This document shows positions 24,768 through 33,134 of a stretch of 64,000 bases of DNA, piece by piece (position 1 is the first letter of the stretch; the number at the start of each line of letters is the position of its first letter). The translations under genes and the position numbers were made by a program. The DNA is from Ahniella affigens. Its GTDB lineage: Bacteria; Pseudomonadota; Gammaproteobacteria; Xanthomonadales; Ahniellaceae. The notes under the pieces are model-generated. The model made no database searches and was not told where the DNA came from. It saw only the letters and a list, made by a program, of their open reading frames with translations. Where the stretch lies: contig NZ_CP027860.1 of the NCBI RefSeq assembly GCF_003015185.1, positions 2,294,001 to 2,358,000 of the forward strand, in the 5' to 3' direction.

Positions 24768-27293
24768 ATGAAGAAATTCATTCTGGTGCTGCTCGCACTT
24801 TTTGGTGTGGCTGCGGTGTTTTTTTCCCGCGGTTGTCGACACGAGGACAAACCCGTCAGCGGTAAGGTCCAAGACGAAGCCATGCTTGCGGGGGTGACGG
24901 CTGAGCGCCTGCCCGGTTCCGAAGAAGACTACTTGCGGGACATGGACTACGGGATTACCAAAGACCCGGAAAAGGTCCGCGCGGCCTTGGAGCCCTACGT
25001 GCCTGGCATCAGCGCCGAAGACGCCGTCAAGGCGGCGGTACGCGGACGCAACAACTGGGTGGTGTGGACCGCCGGCAACGATCGTCTCTGGGACGAGTTG
25101 TCGCGGGCCAGCTTTGGCAACCTCGATCTGCTGAAAACCTTGTCCAGTCACAAGGCCCTCAAGAACAAGCGTTCGAACCGCTGGCAGTACCTCGGTCTGG
25201 TCAATGAGCCCTGCTTCAAGGAAGCGACCGGTCCGCGTGCGGATCGCTACGGTCTCTGGCTGGATGAGCGCGTGCAGAGCGACGAGTGCGCACCAGACCC
25301 GTATGAAGACGAATCCAAGTATCCGGGCGTTCCCTACGGCGCGCGCGGCAAAGACGGCCTGCCGGTGGGCTCCTACTATGGCTATGCCAGCGGTATCGTC
25401 GGCCTGCGCATCTTCCCGAATCCGGCGTTTGACGCGGCCGCACAGAAGAATTGGGATCCAGACAAGTACTACAACGATCCGAAGTACTACAACGACAAGA
25501 ATCTGGTGAAGCCGTATCGCGTCGGCATGTCGTGCGGCTTTTGCCACGTGGGTCCGAATCCGACCAACCCACCGGCAGATTTCGAGAATCCGAAATGGGA
25601 AAACCTGAACTCGAACCCAGGCGCCCAGTACTTCTGGATCGACCGCATCTTCATGTTCGATGTCGATGAAACGAACTTCATCCATCAGCTGTTCGGCACG
25701 TCGCGGCCCGGTGCGCTGGACACCTCGCTGGTTTCGTCTGATCAGATCAACAACCCACGCACGATGAATGCGGTCTATCAGCTTGGCGCCCGCCTGGCCA
25801 TCGCACAGAAATGGGGCAAGGAAACACTCAAAGGCTCCGAGTTGAACAACAAGCAGTTCAACGACTTTGTGCCGCCGATCCCAACGAACTCGCCACTCCT
25901 GAACTTCTACAACAATCCAGACGTCAAGACGCCACGCGTGCTGAAGGATGGTTCGGATTCGACTGGCAGTCTGGCTGCCCTGAATCGCGTTTACGTCAAC
26001 ATCGGCTTGTTCAGCGAAGAATGGCTGCTGCACTTCATTCCGCTGCTGGGTGGCCCGGATATCACGCCGTTCCCGATTGCCGCTGCAGCGAAAAACTCGA
26101 CCTATTGGCAAGCGAACACGGCACAGACGCCTGACCTGGCACTGTTCTTCCTGGCCGCAACCCCGCCTGACTACTTGAAGAATGCGCCCAACGGCCCGAC
26201 CTACCTGACCACGGACGAGGCCGTTCTGGCGCGCGGCAAGGACGTGTTTGCCGAAACCTGTGCTCGCTGCCACTCCAGCAAGTTGCCCGAGCAGGCCTTC
26301 ACCGACTTCTTCCCGGATCATGGTTGCGTCAACAGCAATTACCTGCAGTGTTGGAACGACTACTGGCAGTGGACGAAGACGGAAGAGTTCAAGGCTCAGA
26401 TGCGCGGGATCGTGGCAGCGCCGGACTTCCTCGATAACAACTTCCTGTCGACCGAGTTGCGCATTCCGTCCAGCCTGATGGAAACCAACATGTGCAGCCC
26501 GCTCGCCACGAATGCGATTGCTGGCGACATCTGGAACGACTTCTCGTCGAGTTCTTACAAAGGCCTGCCCTCCGTAGGCACGGTCACCGTGCATCATCCG
26601 TACACACTGGAGCCACGTCCCTACCAGATGCCTGCCGGCGGTCGCGGTTACACCCGCCCGGCCTCTTTGGTCAGCGTCTGGTCAACAGCGCCCTTCCTGC
26701 AGAACAACAGCCTCGGTCCATTCAATTGGTACGGGACGGTCGATGGTCGCATGGAGTCGTTCAACGCTTCGATTGAGCAGTTGCTGTGGCCCGAGAAGCG
26801 TGACGGCAACGTCCAGTTCCAGACTGGATCAGGCAAGATGGCTCCGGGTTGGATCGATCGAACCACCAAGACCAGCTATTTGAAGATCGCTGGCGGCTTC
26901 CTGCCGGAATTCCTGCAGAAGCATGTTGGGTTCCTGAGCTTCATCTGGCCCAGCGTCTTCGGTGACGGTGGCATCGATCTTGGTCCGATTCCGGAAGGCA
27001 CCCCGGTCAACCTGTTGTCGAACATCAACCTGAAGGAAAAAGACAAGGTCCTGAAGTTGCTGCCGAAGATCCTGCATGACCTGAAGAAGCTGCCGCGCAA
27101 CGCCACGGACGACGACGCTCGCAAAGCGTTCGCCAATCTGGTGGAACCGCTGCTCGACGTCAGCAAGTGCCCGGACTACATCGTCAATCGCGGCCACTAT
27201 TTCGGCACGGATTACCTGCCGGCCGGTGAAGGCGAAACAGCGCTGACCGACGACGACAAGCGCGCGTTGGTCGAATTCCTGAAGACGATGTGA
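24768..27293 (+). CDS. Large exported di-haem cytochrome c (RoxA/MauG-like?)
   Basis: An 841-residue protein with an N-terminal signal or anchor helix (about 4-20) and two c-haem sites, C256-G-F-C-H260 and C498-A-R-C-H502. A conserved N-terminal block N-N-W-V-V-W-T-A-G-N-D-R-L-W-D lies at about 95-109. Size, two widely spaced CXXCH motifs and a long C-terminal region recall RoxA-type rubber oxygenases and MauG/peroxidase-type di-haem proteins, but the match is not certain. The stop lies 10 bp before the GMC gene, so it may be the electron acceptor of that flavoenzyme. Location: periplasm or outer face of the inner membrane. Confidence 0.8.
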   Translation: MKKFILVLLALFGVAAVFFSRGCRHEDKPVSGKVQDEAMLAGVTAERLPGSEEDYLRDMDYGITKDPEKVRAALEPYVPGISAEDAVKAAVRGRNNWVVWTAGNDRLWDELSRASFGNLDLLKTLSSHKALKNKRSNRWQYLGLVNEPCFKEATGPRADRYGLWLDERVQSDECAPDPYEDESKYPGVPYGARGKDGLPVGSYYGYASGIVGLRIFPNPAFDAAAQKNWDPDKYYNDPKYYNDKNLVKPYRVGMSCGFCHVGPNPTNPPADFENPKWENLNSNPGAQYFWIDRIFMFDVDETNFIHQLFGTSRPGALDTSLVSSDQINNPRTMNAVYQLGARLAIAQKWGKETLKGSELNNKQFNDFVPPIPTNSPLLNFYNNPDVKTPRVLKDGSDSTGSLAALNRVYVNIGLFSEEWLLHFIPLLGGPDITPFPIAAAAKNSTYWQANTAQTPDLALFFLAATPPDYLKNAPNGPTYLTTDEAVLARGKDVFAETCARCHSSKLPEQAFTDFFPDHGCVNSNYLQCWNDYWQWTKTEEFKAQMRGIVAAPDFLDNNFLSTELRIPSSLMETNMCSPLATNAIAGDIWNDFSSSSYKGLPSVGTVTVHHPYTLEPRPYQMPAGGRGYTRPASLVSVWSTAPFLQNNSLGPFNWYGTVDGRMESFNASIEQLLWPEKRDGNVQFQTGSGKMAPGWIDRTTKTSYLKIAGGFLPEFLQKHVGFLSFIWPSVFGDGGIDLGPIPEGTPVNLLSNINLKEKDKVLKLLPKILHDLKKLPRNATDDDARKAFANLVEPLLDVSKCPDYIVNRGHYFGTDYLPAGEGETALTDDDKRALVEFLKTM

Positions 27294-27303
27294 GGCGAGT
27301 TTC

Positions 27304-29193
27304 ATGACCGACAACAAAGCGAAATATGAGTACATCGTGGTCGGTTCGGGCGCGGGCGGCGGCACGGTTGCCGCCCGCCTTGCCGAGCTTGGCCATTCGG
27401 TGTTGCTGCTGGAGGCTGGTGGCGATCCGCTGAAGCTTTCTGGGGGCGATCCGGTCAATCCCGATGGCAATCGCCTGCCGGCCGATTACCAAGTACCGGT
27501 GTTTCACGCGTTCTCATCCGAGAACAATGCGATGAAGTGGGACTTCTTCGTCCGCCATTACAGCGATACCGCAGAACAGCAGAAGGACGAGAAGTACCGG
27601 GAATACTGGAATGGCCAACGCGTGGACGGCGTGCTGTATCCGCGCGCCGGCACGTTGGGCGGCTGCACCGCGCATAACGCGATGATCACGGTGTATCCGC
27701 ACAATGAGGATTGGGACTTCATCGCCACATTGACGGGCGACGGCTCCTGGTCCGCCGACAACATGCGGAAGTTCTTCATGAAGATGGAGAATTGCCAATA
27801 CCGGCCGGTGTGGCGCTTTCTGTCCAACTTCGGCATCAATCCGACGAAGCATGGCTTTGGTGGCTGGTTCAAGACCGAGGTCGCTTTGCCGGTCAAGGCA
27901 CTGGCCAAGGATGAGAAGCTGCTGGAGACCATTGCCGTCTCAGCGGCCGAAGCGTTCGAGCACAACGCCGAACCCGTAGAACGTCTGAAATGGGGCGTCG
28001 AGGGCAAGGGTGATCCGAATGATTGGCGCCTCGTCAGTGAGAACGCAGTGGGGATCCACTACCCGCCTCTCGCGACGGACAATCACGCCCGACACGGCAC
28101 TCGCGAACGCGTACTGGATGTCGCCCAGCGGCACCCAGACCGGTTGACGATCGAAATGTGGGCGCTGGCGACTCGTGTGTTGTTTGATGACAGCAATCGC
28201 GCAATCGGCATCGAGTTCCAAAAGGGCGAATACCTCTATCGCGCGTCAAACAAGCCCGCCGACAAGGATGGCGATGTGCGGCAAGTGTTTGCGTCCCGCG
28301 AGGTCATTCTGGCTGGCGGTGCTTACAATACGCCGCAACTGCTGATGCTGTCTGGGATTGGCGACAAGGACCAATTGAGCAAGTTCAACATCCCGGTGCG
28401 TGTAGACTTGCCAGGAGTCGGCAAGAACCTGCAGGACCGCTATGAAGTCGGTGTCGTAAACCGCATGAACTTTCCTAACTGGGAAGTGTTGAAGGATGCG
28501 AAATTCTCACCCGGCGATCCGCAGTTCGAAATGTGGCAGAACGACCGCCAAGGCGTGTACATCACGAATGGCGCCGTGCTGGCCGTGATCAAGAAGTCAC
28601 TGAAGGAACGCCCGCTGCCGGATCTGTTCATCTTCGCACTGCTCGGGCTGTTCAAAGGCTATTTCCCGACGTACTCCAAGCTCTTTGCCGAGCATCTGAA
28701 CTACCTGACCTGGGCCATTCTGAAAGCGCATACGAACAACAGTGCCGGTTCGGTGACGTTGCGTTCGGCCGACCCGCGCGATGTGCCACAGATCGACTTC
28801 CACTACTTCAATGAAGGCAACGATACGAAGGGCGATGACCTCAAGTCAGTGGTCGAAGGCATCAAGTTTGTCCGCAAGATGACGGCGCCGTTAATCGCGA
28901 AGGGTGTCATGGCCGAAGAAGAACTCCCAGGCAAGGCTGTGCAGACGGACGAGCAACTGGCCGATTTCGTCAAGTACAACGCATGGGGTCATCATGCCTC
29001 GTGCACGTGCCCCATCGGGCCGCGTGACAAGGGTGGCGTGGTCGATGGCGACTTCCAGGTTTATGGCACCAAAGGCTTGCGCATTGTCGACGCCTCGATC
29101 TTTCCGAAGATCCCGGGCTTCTTCATTGTGACCTCGGTGTACATGATTGCCGAGAAGGCCGCGCACGTCATTTCGGCTGCTGCCAAACGGTAA
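27304..29193 (+). CDS. GMC-family FAD oxidoreductase
   Basis: A 629-residue flavoprotein. The FAD-binding motif G-S-G-A-G-G-G-T-V-A-A-R-L-A is at about 14-27 with the acidic E-A-G at 36-38. GMC signature 2 (A-G-G-A-Y-N-T-P-Q-L-L-M-L-S-G-I-G) is at about 338-354. The active-site His is in W-G-H-H-A-S-C, and the C-terminal closing segment is M-I-A-E-K-A-A. It has no signal peptide. Substrate unknown: a primary or secondary alcohol, possibly lipid-derived. It lies 10 bp after the di-haem cytochrome gene, suggesting electron transfer to it, though the two predicted locations differ unless the flavoprotein is exported with a partner. Confidence 0.92.
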   Translation: MTDNKAKYEYIVVGSGAGGGTVAARLAELGHSVLLLEAGGDPLKLSGGDPVNPDGNRLPADYQVPVFHAFSSENNAMKWDFFVRHYSDTAEQQKDEKYREYWNGQRVDGVLYPRAGTLGGCTAHNAMITVYPHNEDWDFIATLTGDGSWSADNMRKFFMKMENCQYRPVWRFLSNFGINPTKHGFGGWFKTEVALPVKALAKDEKLLETIAVSAAEAFEHNAEPVERLKWGVEGKGDPNDWRLVSENAVGIHYPPLATDNHARHGTRERVLDVAQRHPDRLTIEMWALATRVLFDDSNRAIGIEFQKGEYLYRASNKPADKDGDVRQVFASREVILAGGAYNTPQLLMLSGIGDKDQLSKFNIPVRVDLPGVGKNLQDRYEVGVVNRMNFPNWEVLKDAKFSPGDPQFEMWQNDRQGVYITNGAVLAVIKKSLKERPLPDLFIFALLGLFKGYFPTYSKLFAEHLNYLTWAILKAHTNNSAGSVTLRSADPRDVPQIDFHYFNEGNDTKGDDLKSVVEGIKFVRKMTAPLIAKGVMAEEELPGKAVQTDEQLADFVKYNAWGHHASCTCPIGPRDKGGVVDGDFQVYGTKGLRIVDASIFPKIPGFFIVTSVYMIAEKAAHVISAAAKR

Positions 29194-29289
29194 GCCGTGT
29201 CATGGCGCTGGGCGTCGCGGCCGACGCCCAGCGCCATTTTGTTTTCTGCGCCATCGCAAGATGCCCGCCCTGAACGCCTGGAGTCCTCC

Positions 29290-31317
29290 ATGTCCATCCT
29301 GTCCATGCTGAAGAAAGGCTGGGACTTTCTGACCAATCTGGTGAGCCGAATGATGCAAGCAAGTCCAACTCAAGTACGCGCCAACCTATTCACCGAAACC
29401 CATTTGCGTGTCGATCAGTTTGTGGCACCCGGCAGCACGCCGGGCAACGTGGGGATTTGCTTGTCCGGGGGTGGATCCCGCGCGCTGGTCGCCGGCATGG
29501 GCCAGTTGCGCGCCTTGCGGTCGATCAAGACGGCAGATGGCCGCGACCTGATCAGTCAGGCGAGGGCCGTGTCGGTGGTTTCCGGCGGGTCATGGTTGAC
29601 CGTGCCGTTCATCTATCTGCAGGCTCAGACTTCGGACGACCAATACTTGAACGGTTATGTTGCTGATCCCGGCCGTCTGGTGCTGACCAACACGTCGGGT
29701 CATTCCCCAGCGGAGACGCTGGATCAGATTCCGGACGGCAATGCCGCGAAGGGCCCTTCGGACGAATCGTTCGGACCCGTCCTGCTCGCATTGCAGGTGC
29801 TCTTTCTGAAGAAGTTTTGGAAAGTTCCGACGCCCTACCTCTGGCAAACGGCGATTGGCCTGCATATCCTGAAGCCCCAGGGGCTTTATCCACACAATCG
29901 CAAGAAGGAGCCAACCTCCCTCTTTTCGTGGGATGCGGCGACGAAACAGAATCAGATCGTCAGCCTGAATCCTGATCTGGCGAATGCGACGGTGAGCCTG
30001 GTCGCCGATGGGTCGAATCGCAGCAAGCGGCCCTTCATGATCTGCAACATGTCGATGTTTCTGCGCATGCCGGGCACGACATTCGAGATGCTCGCACCCG
30101 TTCAGGGGACTGGTTTTGGTACCGGCATTTTTGGCAGTGTCGATGGCACTGACTACGCCAACAGAAGCCCCGGTGGCGGTGCCGTAGGCTCGTTTGCATT
30201 CAGCTCGTCGGTAGCCGCAGCCAACAACCCGGTCACAGTCTCGCAGAGCCGCCAGTACGCATTGATGGACATGGTCGGGACCAGCAGCGCGTTCTTTGCG
30301 GAAGCACTGCAGAACATCTTTGCCGGCTGGCGGCAAAATGCCGACAAACTGCATGACGACCTGATGCTCGCGCACCCGCATCTGACTCGCTGGATCGGCC
30401 GCTCGTTTCCGGCCGATGAGCAGGACGAAGCGATGGGCATGATGACGTCCATGTCTGCGGCAACGGGTGACCGCAGCAAGTCGATGGGCGTGGTCCGTGA
30501 CAAATTGATGAGCATCATCGATGACGTGCGCGACCTGAGCCCTGAATACGCCTATTGGCCGGTCAAGAATCTGACCGTGCAGTCGAACAATCCGGTCACG
30601 CGATTTGCCGATGGTGGCAATCTGGAAAACACGGGCCTGGCCAGTTTGTTCAGCTATGAGGACATCGATCGTGCGCTGGCCTTTGTCAACGCCAGCAAGG
30701 CGATCTTCGCGTGTTCACTCGGTGTCTTCGATGCCAACGGTCAGGAAATTCCGGGCACACGCGTGTTGCTCGATTCCCAAGTCCCGATCCTCTTTGGCTA
30801 TCAACCCTGGCAAAACGGCAAGGGCTATCGGCTTTATAAGGGCGACCCGAACCCGGTGTCGCCAATCTACCAGCACAATCAGATCTTTCCGTCGGAAGCG
30901 TTTGCCGATTTGTTGAAAGGTCTGTGGGCGGCGACCGGTAATACGAGCGACCCAGCCAACATGGGCATGAAAGACAACGCTACCGTGTCCGGCGTCAATG
31001 TGAACCCGCCGCTGTTCAAGCAGACGATGATGTTGCAGGCGAACGAATGGTTCGGTGTCCGGAAGCCAAGACAGGTGACCGTGCTCTGGTACTACCTCAA
31101 TCGCTTCAAGCGTTTCTACGATGCCCTACAGCCCGACGTGCGGGCCGTGCTCGGGAACTTCGATCAGCCAGACAGCTATTCGAGCTTTCCGAACTTCAGC
31201 ACGCTCAGTACGCACCTGAAAGCGCAGCAGATCAATCTGATGTCGAATCTGACCGCCTACTCGCTTGGCAACTCCGAGGACGTCGCCAAGATCACGTCGC
31301 TGTTCACGGATCCGTAA
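29290..31317 (+). CDS. Patatin/cPLA2-like lipase
   Basis: A 675-residue acyl hydrolase. The oxyanion-hole motif S-G-G-G-S-R-A is at 59-65, the nucleophile segment V-V-S-G-G-S-W at 96-102 (Ser98 by comparison with G-L-S-G-S of cPLA2), and the catalytic Asp in F-A-D-G-G-N-L. The large size and S-G-G-S-W motif are closer to cytosolic phospholipase A2 than to short patatins. The ATG at 29290 follows GGAGTCCTCC. It lies 96 bp after the GMC gene, same strand. It would release free fatty acids that a lipoxygenase could use (inference). Confidence 0.87.
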   Translation: MSILSMLKKGWDFLTNLVSRMMQASPTQVRANLFTETHLRVDQFVAPGSTPGNVGICLSGGGSRALVAGMGQLRALRSIKTADGRDLISQARAVSVVSGGSWLTVPFIYLQAQTSDDQYLNGYVADPGRLVLTNTSGHSPAETLDQIPDGNAAKGPSDESFGPVLLALQVLFLKKFWKVPTPYLWQTAIGLHILKPQGLYPHNRKKEPTSLFSWDAATKQNQIVSLNPDLANATVSLVADGSNRSKRPFMICNMSMFLRMPGTTFEMLAPVQGTGFGTGIFGSVDGTDYANRSPGGGAVGSFAFSSSVAAANNPVTVSQSRQYALMDMVGTSSAFFAEALQNIFAGWRQNADKLHDDLMLAHPHLTRWIGRSFPADEQDEAMGMMTSMSAATGDRSKSMGVVRDKLMSIIDDVRDLSPEYAYWPVKNLTVQSNNPVTRFADGGNLENTGLASLFSYEDIDRALAFVNASKAIFACSLGVFDANGQEIPGTRVLLDSQVPILFGYQPWQNGKGYRLYKGDPNPVSPIYQHNQIFPSEAFADLLKGLWAATGNTSDPANMGMKDNATVSGVNVNPPLFKQTMMLQANEWFGVRKPRQVTVLWYYLNRFKRFYDALQPDVRAVLGNFDQPDSYSSFPNFSTLSTHLKAQQINLMSNLTAYSLGNSEDVAKITSLFTDP

Positions 31318-31470
31318 AGGCCTGGGCAACCTGCTCCAGGGTGGCACCACAACACCCTGGACGCCCAGTCCGGCAAGGTTCCTGATGACGCCTCGCGGGT
31401 TCGAACAGATTCTCCACACCATCGCCCGGGCGTTGCCCGTATGCTCGACGCTTCTTTGAAGGAGTCGATC

Positions 31471-32457
31471 ATGAAGCAAGCCCGCTACAGCACCCGTGGC
31501 CCTGTTCCCCAGGACGTTATCGCCTGCGAAACGCTCGACACACCCGAACCGGGACCGGGCCAGGTCCGCATCAAAGTCCTCGCCGCGCCGATCAATCCCT
31601 CAGATGTTCTGACGCTTACCGGTGAGTACGGCATGTTGCCGCCGTTGCCCGCCGTGGGCGGAAACGAGGGGGTTGGCGTCGTTGAAGCGCATGGCGAAGG
31701 CGTCACCCAGCCGGCGGTTGGGCAAACCGTCTTGATTCCGGTTGGCGCTGGCACCTGGAGCACCCATGTGGTCGCCGATGCCGCCAAATTGATGCCCTTG
31801 CCGAACGGCGTCGACCCGATTCAACTGTCGATGCTCGTCGTCAACCCACCTACTGCTGCGTTGATGCTCAGTGAATTCGTTGACTTGCAGCCCGGTGAAT
31901 GGGTCATTCAGAACGCGGCCAATTCGGCTGTGGGTGGCTATCTGATCCAAATCGCCAAGGCGCGGGGTTTGAAAACCGCCAATGTGGTGCGGCGCGAGAG
32001 CGCGATTGCCGACCTGGCCGATTCTGGCGCTGATGTGCTGATCGTCGATGGCCCTGATCTGCACAAACGCGTGGCCGAGGCAACCGGCAAGGCGCCGATT
32101 CGCCTGGGCATCGATGCGGTTGGCGGGCAATCCACCGAGAACCTCGCCCGCTGTCTCGCGGTCGGCGGCACGTTGGTGAATTACGGCGCCATGAGCGGCG
32201 AGCCCTGCTCCATTTCGCCCGCTTCTTTCGTGTTTCGCGACATCACGCTGAAGGGTTTCTGGCTGGCGCAATGGTTCCGCAAGGCGGCACCAGCGCAGCA
32301 GATGGCAGTCTATGCCGATCTCGCCAAGCGCATTGCGACTGGCGAACTGCACGCGCGCGTGCATGCGACCTATCCCGTGGAGGCAATCAAGGACGCCGTC
32401 GCTGCTGCGGCGAGCGGTGGTCGGAACGGCAAAATCGTGATTGTGCCGACACCCTGA
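31471..32457 (+). CDS. MECR/ETR-like enoyl reductase (MDR family)
   Basis: A 328-residue medium-chain dehydrogenase/reductase without the zinc ligands. The N-terminal I-N-P-S-D-V-L-T-L-T-G-E-Y-G and G-N-E-G-V-G-V-V match mitochondrial-type 2-enoyl thioester reductases. The NADPH site is A-A-N-S-A-V-G at about 148-154, and V-G-G-Q-S-T-E-N-L is also conserved. The ATG at 31471 has AAGGAG about 7 bases upstream. Likely activity: NADPH-dependent reduction of trans-2-enoyl-CoA/ACP or a related enone, consistent with the lipid-related neighbours. Confidence 0.87.
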   Translation: MKQARYSTRGPVPQDVIACETLDTPEPGPGQVRIKVLAAPINPSDVLTLTGEYGMLPPLPAVGGNEGVGVVEAHGEGVTQPAVGQTVLIPVGAGTWSTHVVADAAKLMPLPNGVDPIQLSMLVVNPPTAALMLSEFVDLQPGEWVIQNAANSAVGGYLIQIAKARGLKTANVVRRESAIADLADSGADVLIVDGPDLHKRVAEATGKAPIRLGIDAVGGQSTENLARCLAVGGTLVNYGAMSGEPCSISPASFVFRDITLKGFWLAQWFRKAAPAQQMAVYADLAKRIATGELHARVHATYPVEAIKDAVAAAASGGRNGKIVIVPTP

Positions 32458-32512
32458 GCAGACGGATCGGTGCGCCAGCAATGGAGGCGCCGTCCTACCA
32501 CGACACATTGCC

Positions 32513-33055
32513 ATGACCATTCCGACCAACAATCCATTTTCACCGCCAAGCGCCAACCTGGAGTCCGATGGGTTGACTGTTGACGGCGAGATGTCGCTTC
32601 ACTATCGGCTGACCGCGCTGGACCACCTCAGATTCAACTTGCTCCACGTTTACACGCGCCTGTTTCCCCAGGCGGTCATGTTGACTGGCAGTGCGATCTT
32701 CGCGTCTTCATTCAGTGGGGGCGCGCCGAAGTTGTTGGTCTTCGTTGGGGCATATGCGGTCAACTCGCTGATACAACTGTTGGTGCTGGGTCTGATGGTC
32801 TTCAGCGCGCGTAACCGTCGTCTGTTGACCGATTACCAAACGGCTCTGACGGGCGCTGGACTCGTGGTTTCGACGCCATTTGTCAGATCGCTCTATTATT
32901 GGACTGGCGTTGAACGCGTGCGTTCTGGCCTCGGCATCACTGCTGTTTACGTAAACTCGAATGCCGCCCAGATCATCCCCAAGCGCGCCTTTGCCGGCGA
33001 CGCTCAGCAAGCCAAATTTCTGTCAATCATTGCCGAGCGGCGCCTGGATGTTTGA
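32513..33055 (+). CDS. YcxB-like membrane protein
   Basis: A 180-residue protein with two membrane helices (about 53-100) and a C-terminal YcxB-like beta domain. That domain shows S-L-Y-Y-W-T-G-V-E-R-V, then a hydrophobic segment with V-Y-V, and I-I-P-K-R-A-F. The ATG at 32513 lies 56 bp after the reductase gene. The function of the family is unknown. Confidence 0.78.
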   Translation: MTIPTNNPFSPPSANLESDGLTVDGEMSLHYRLTALDHLRFNLLHVYTRLFPQAVMLTGSAIFASSFSGGAPKLLVFVGAYAVNSLIQLLVLGLMVFSARNRRLLTDYQTALTGAGLVVSTPFVRSLYYWTGVERVRSGLGITAVYVNSNAAQIIPKRAFAGDAQQAKFLSIIAERRLDV

Positions 33056-33134
33056 GCCGGCATGGGCCTGACGCGCCTCTGATCTGTGTCAGGGACGCGT
33101 CAGTTCGTCCAGTGTGGCCTGACACCGCGCAGCG

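Noticed and set aside
24747-26597. 616-codon open frame opposite the di-haem cytochrome gene
   Set aside because: The cytochrome frame has two CXXCH sites and a signal helix; the antisense frame shows nothing.
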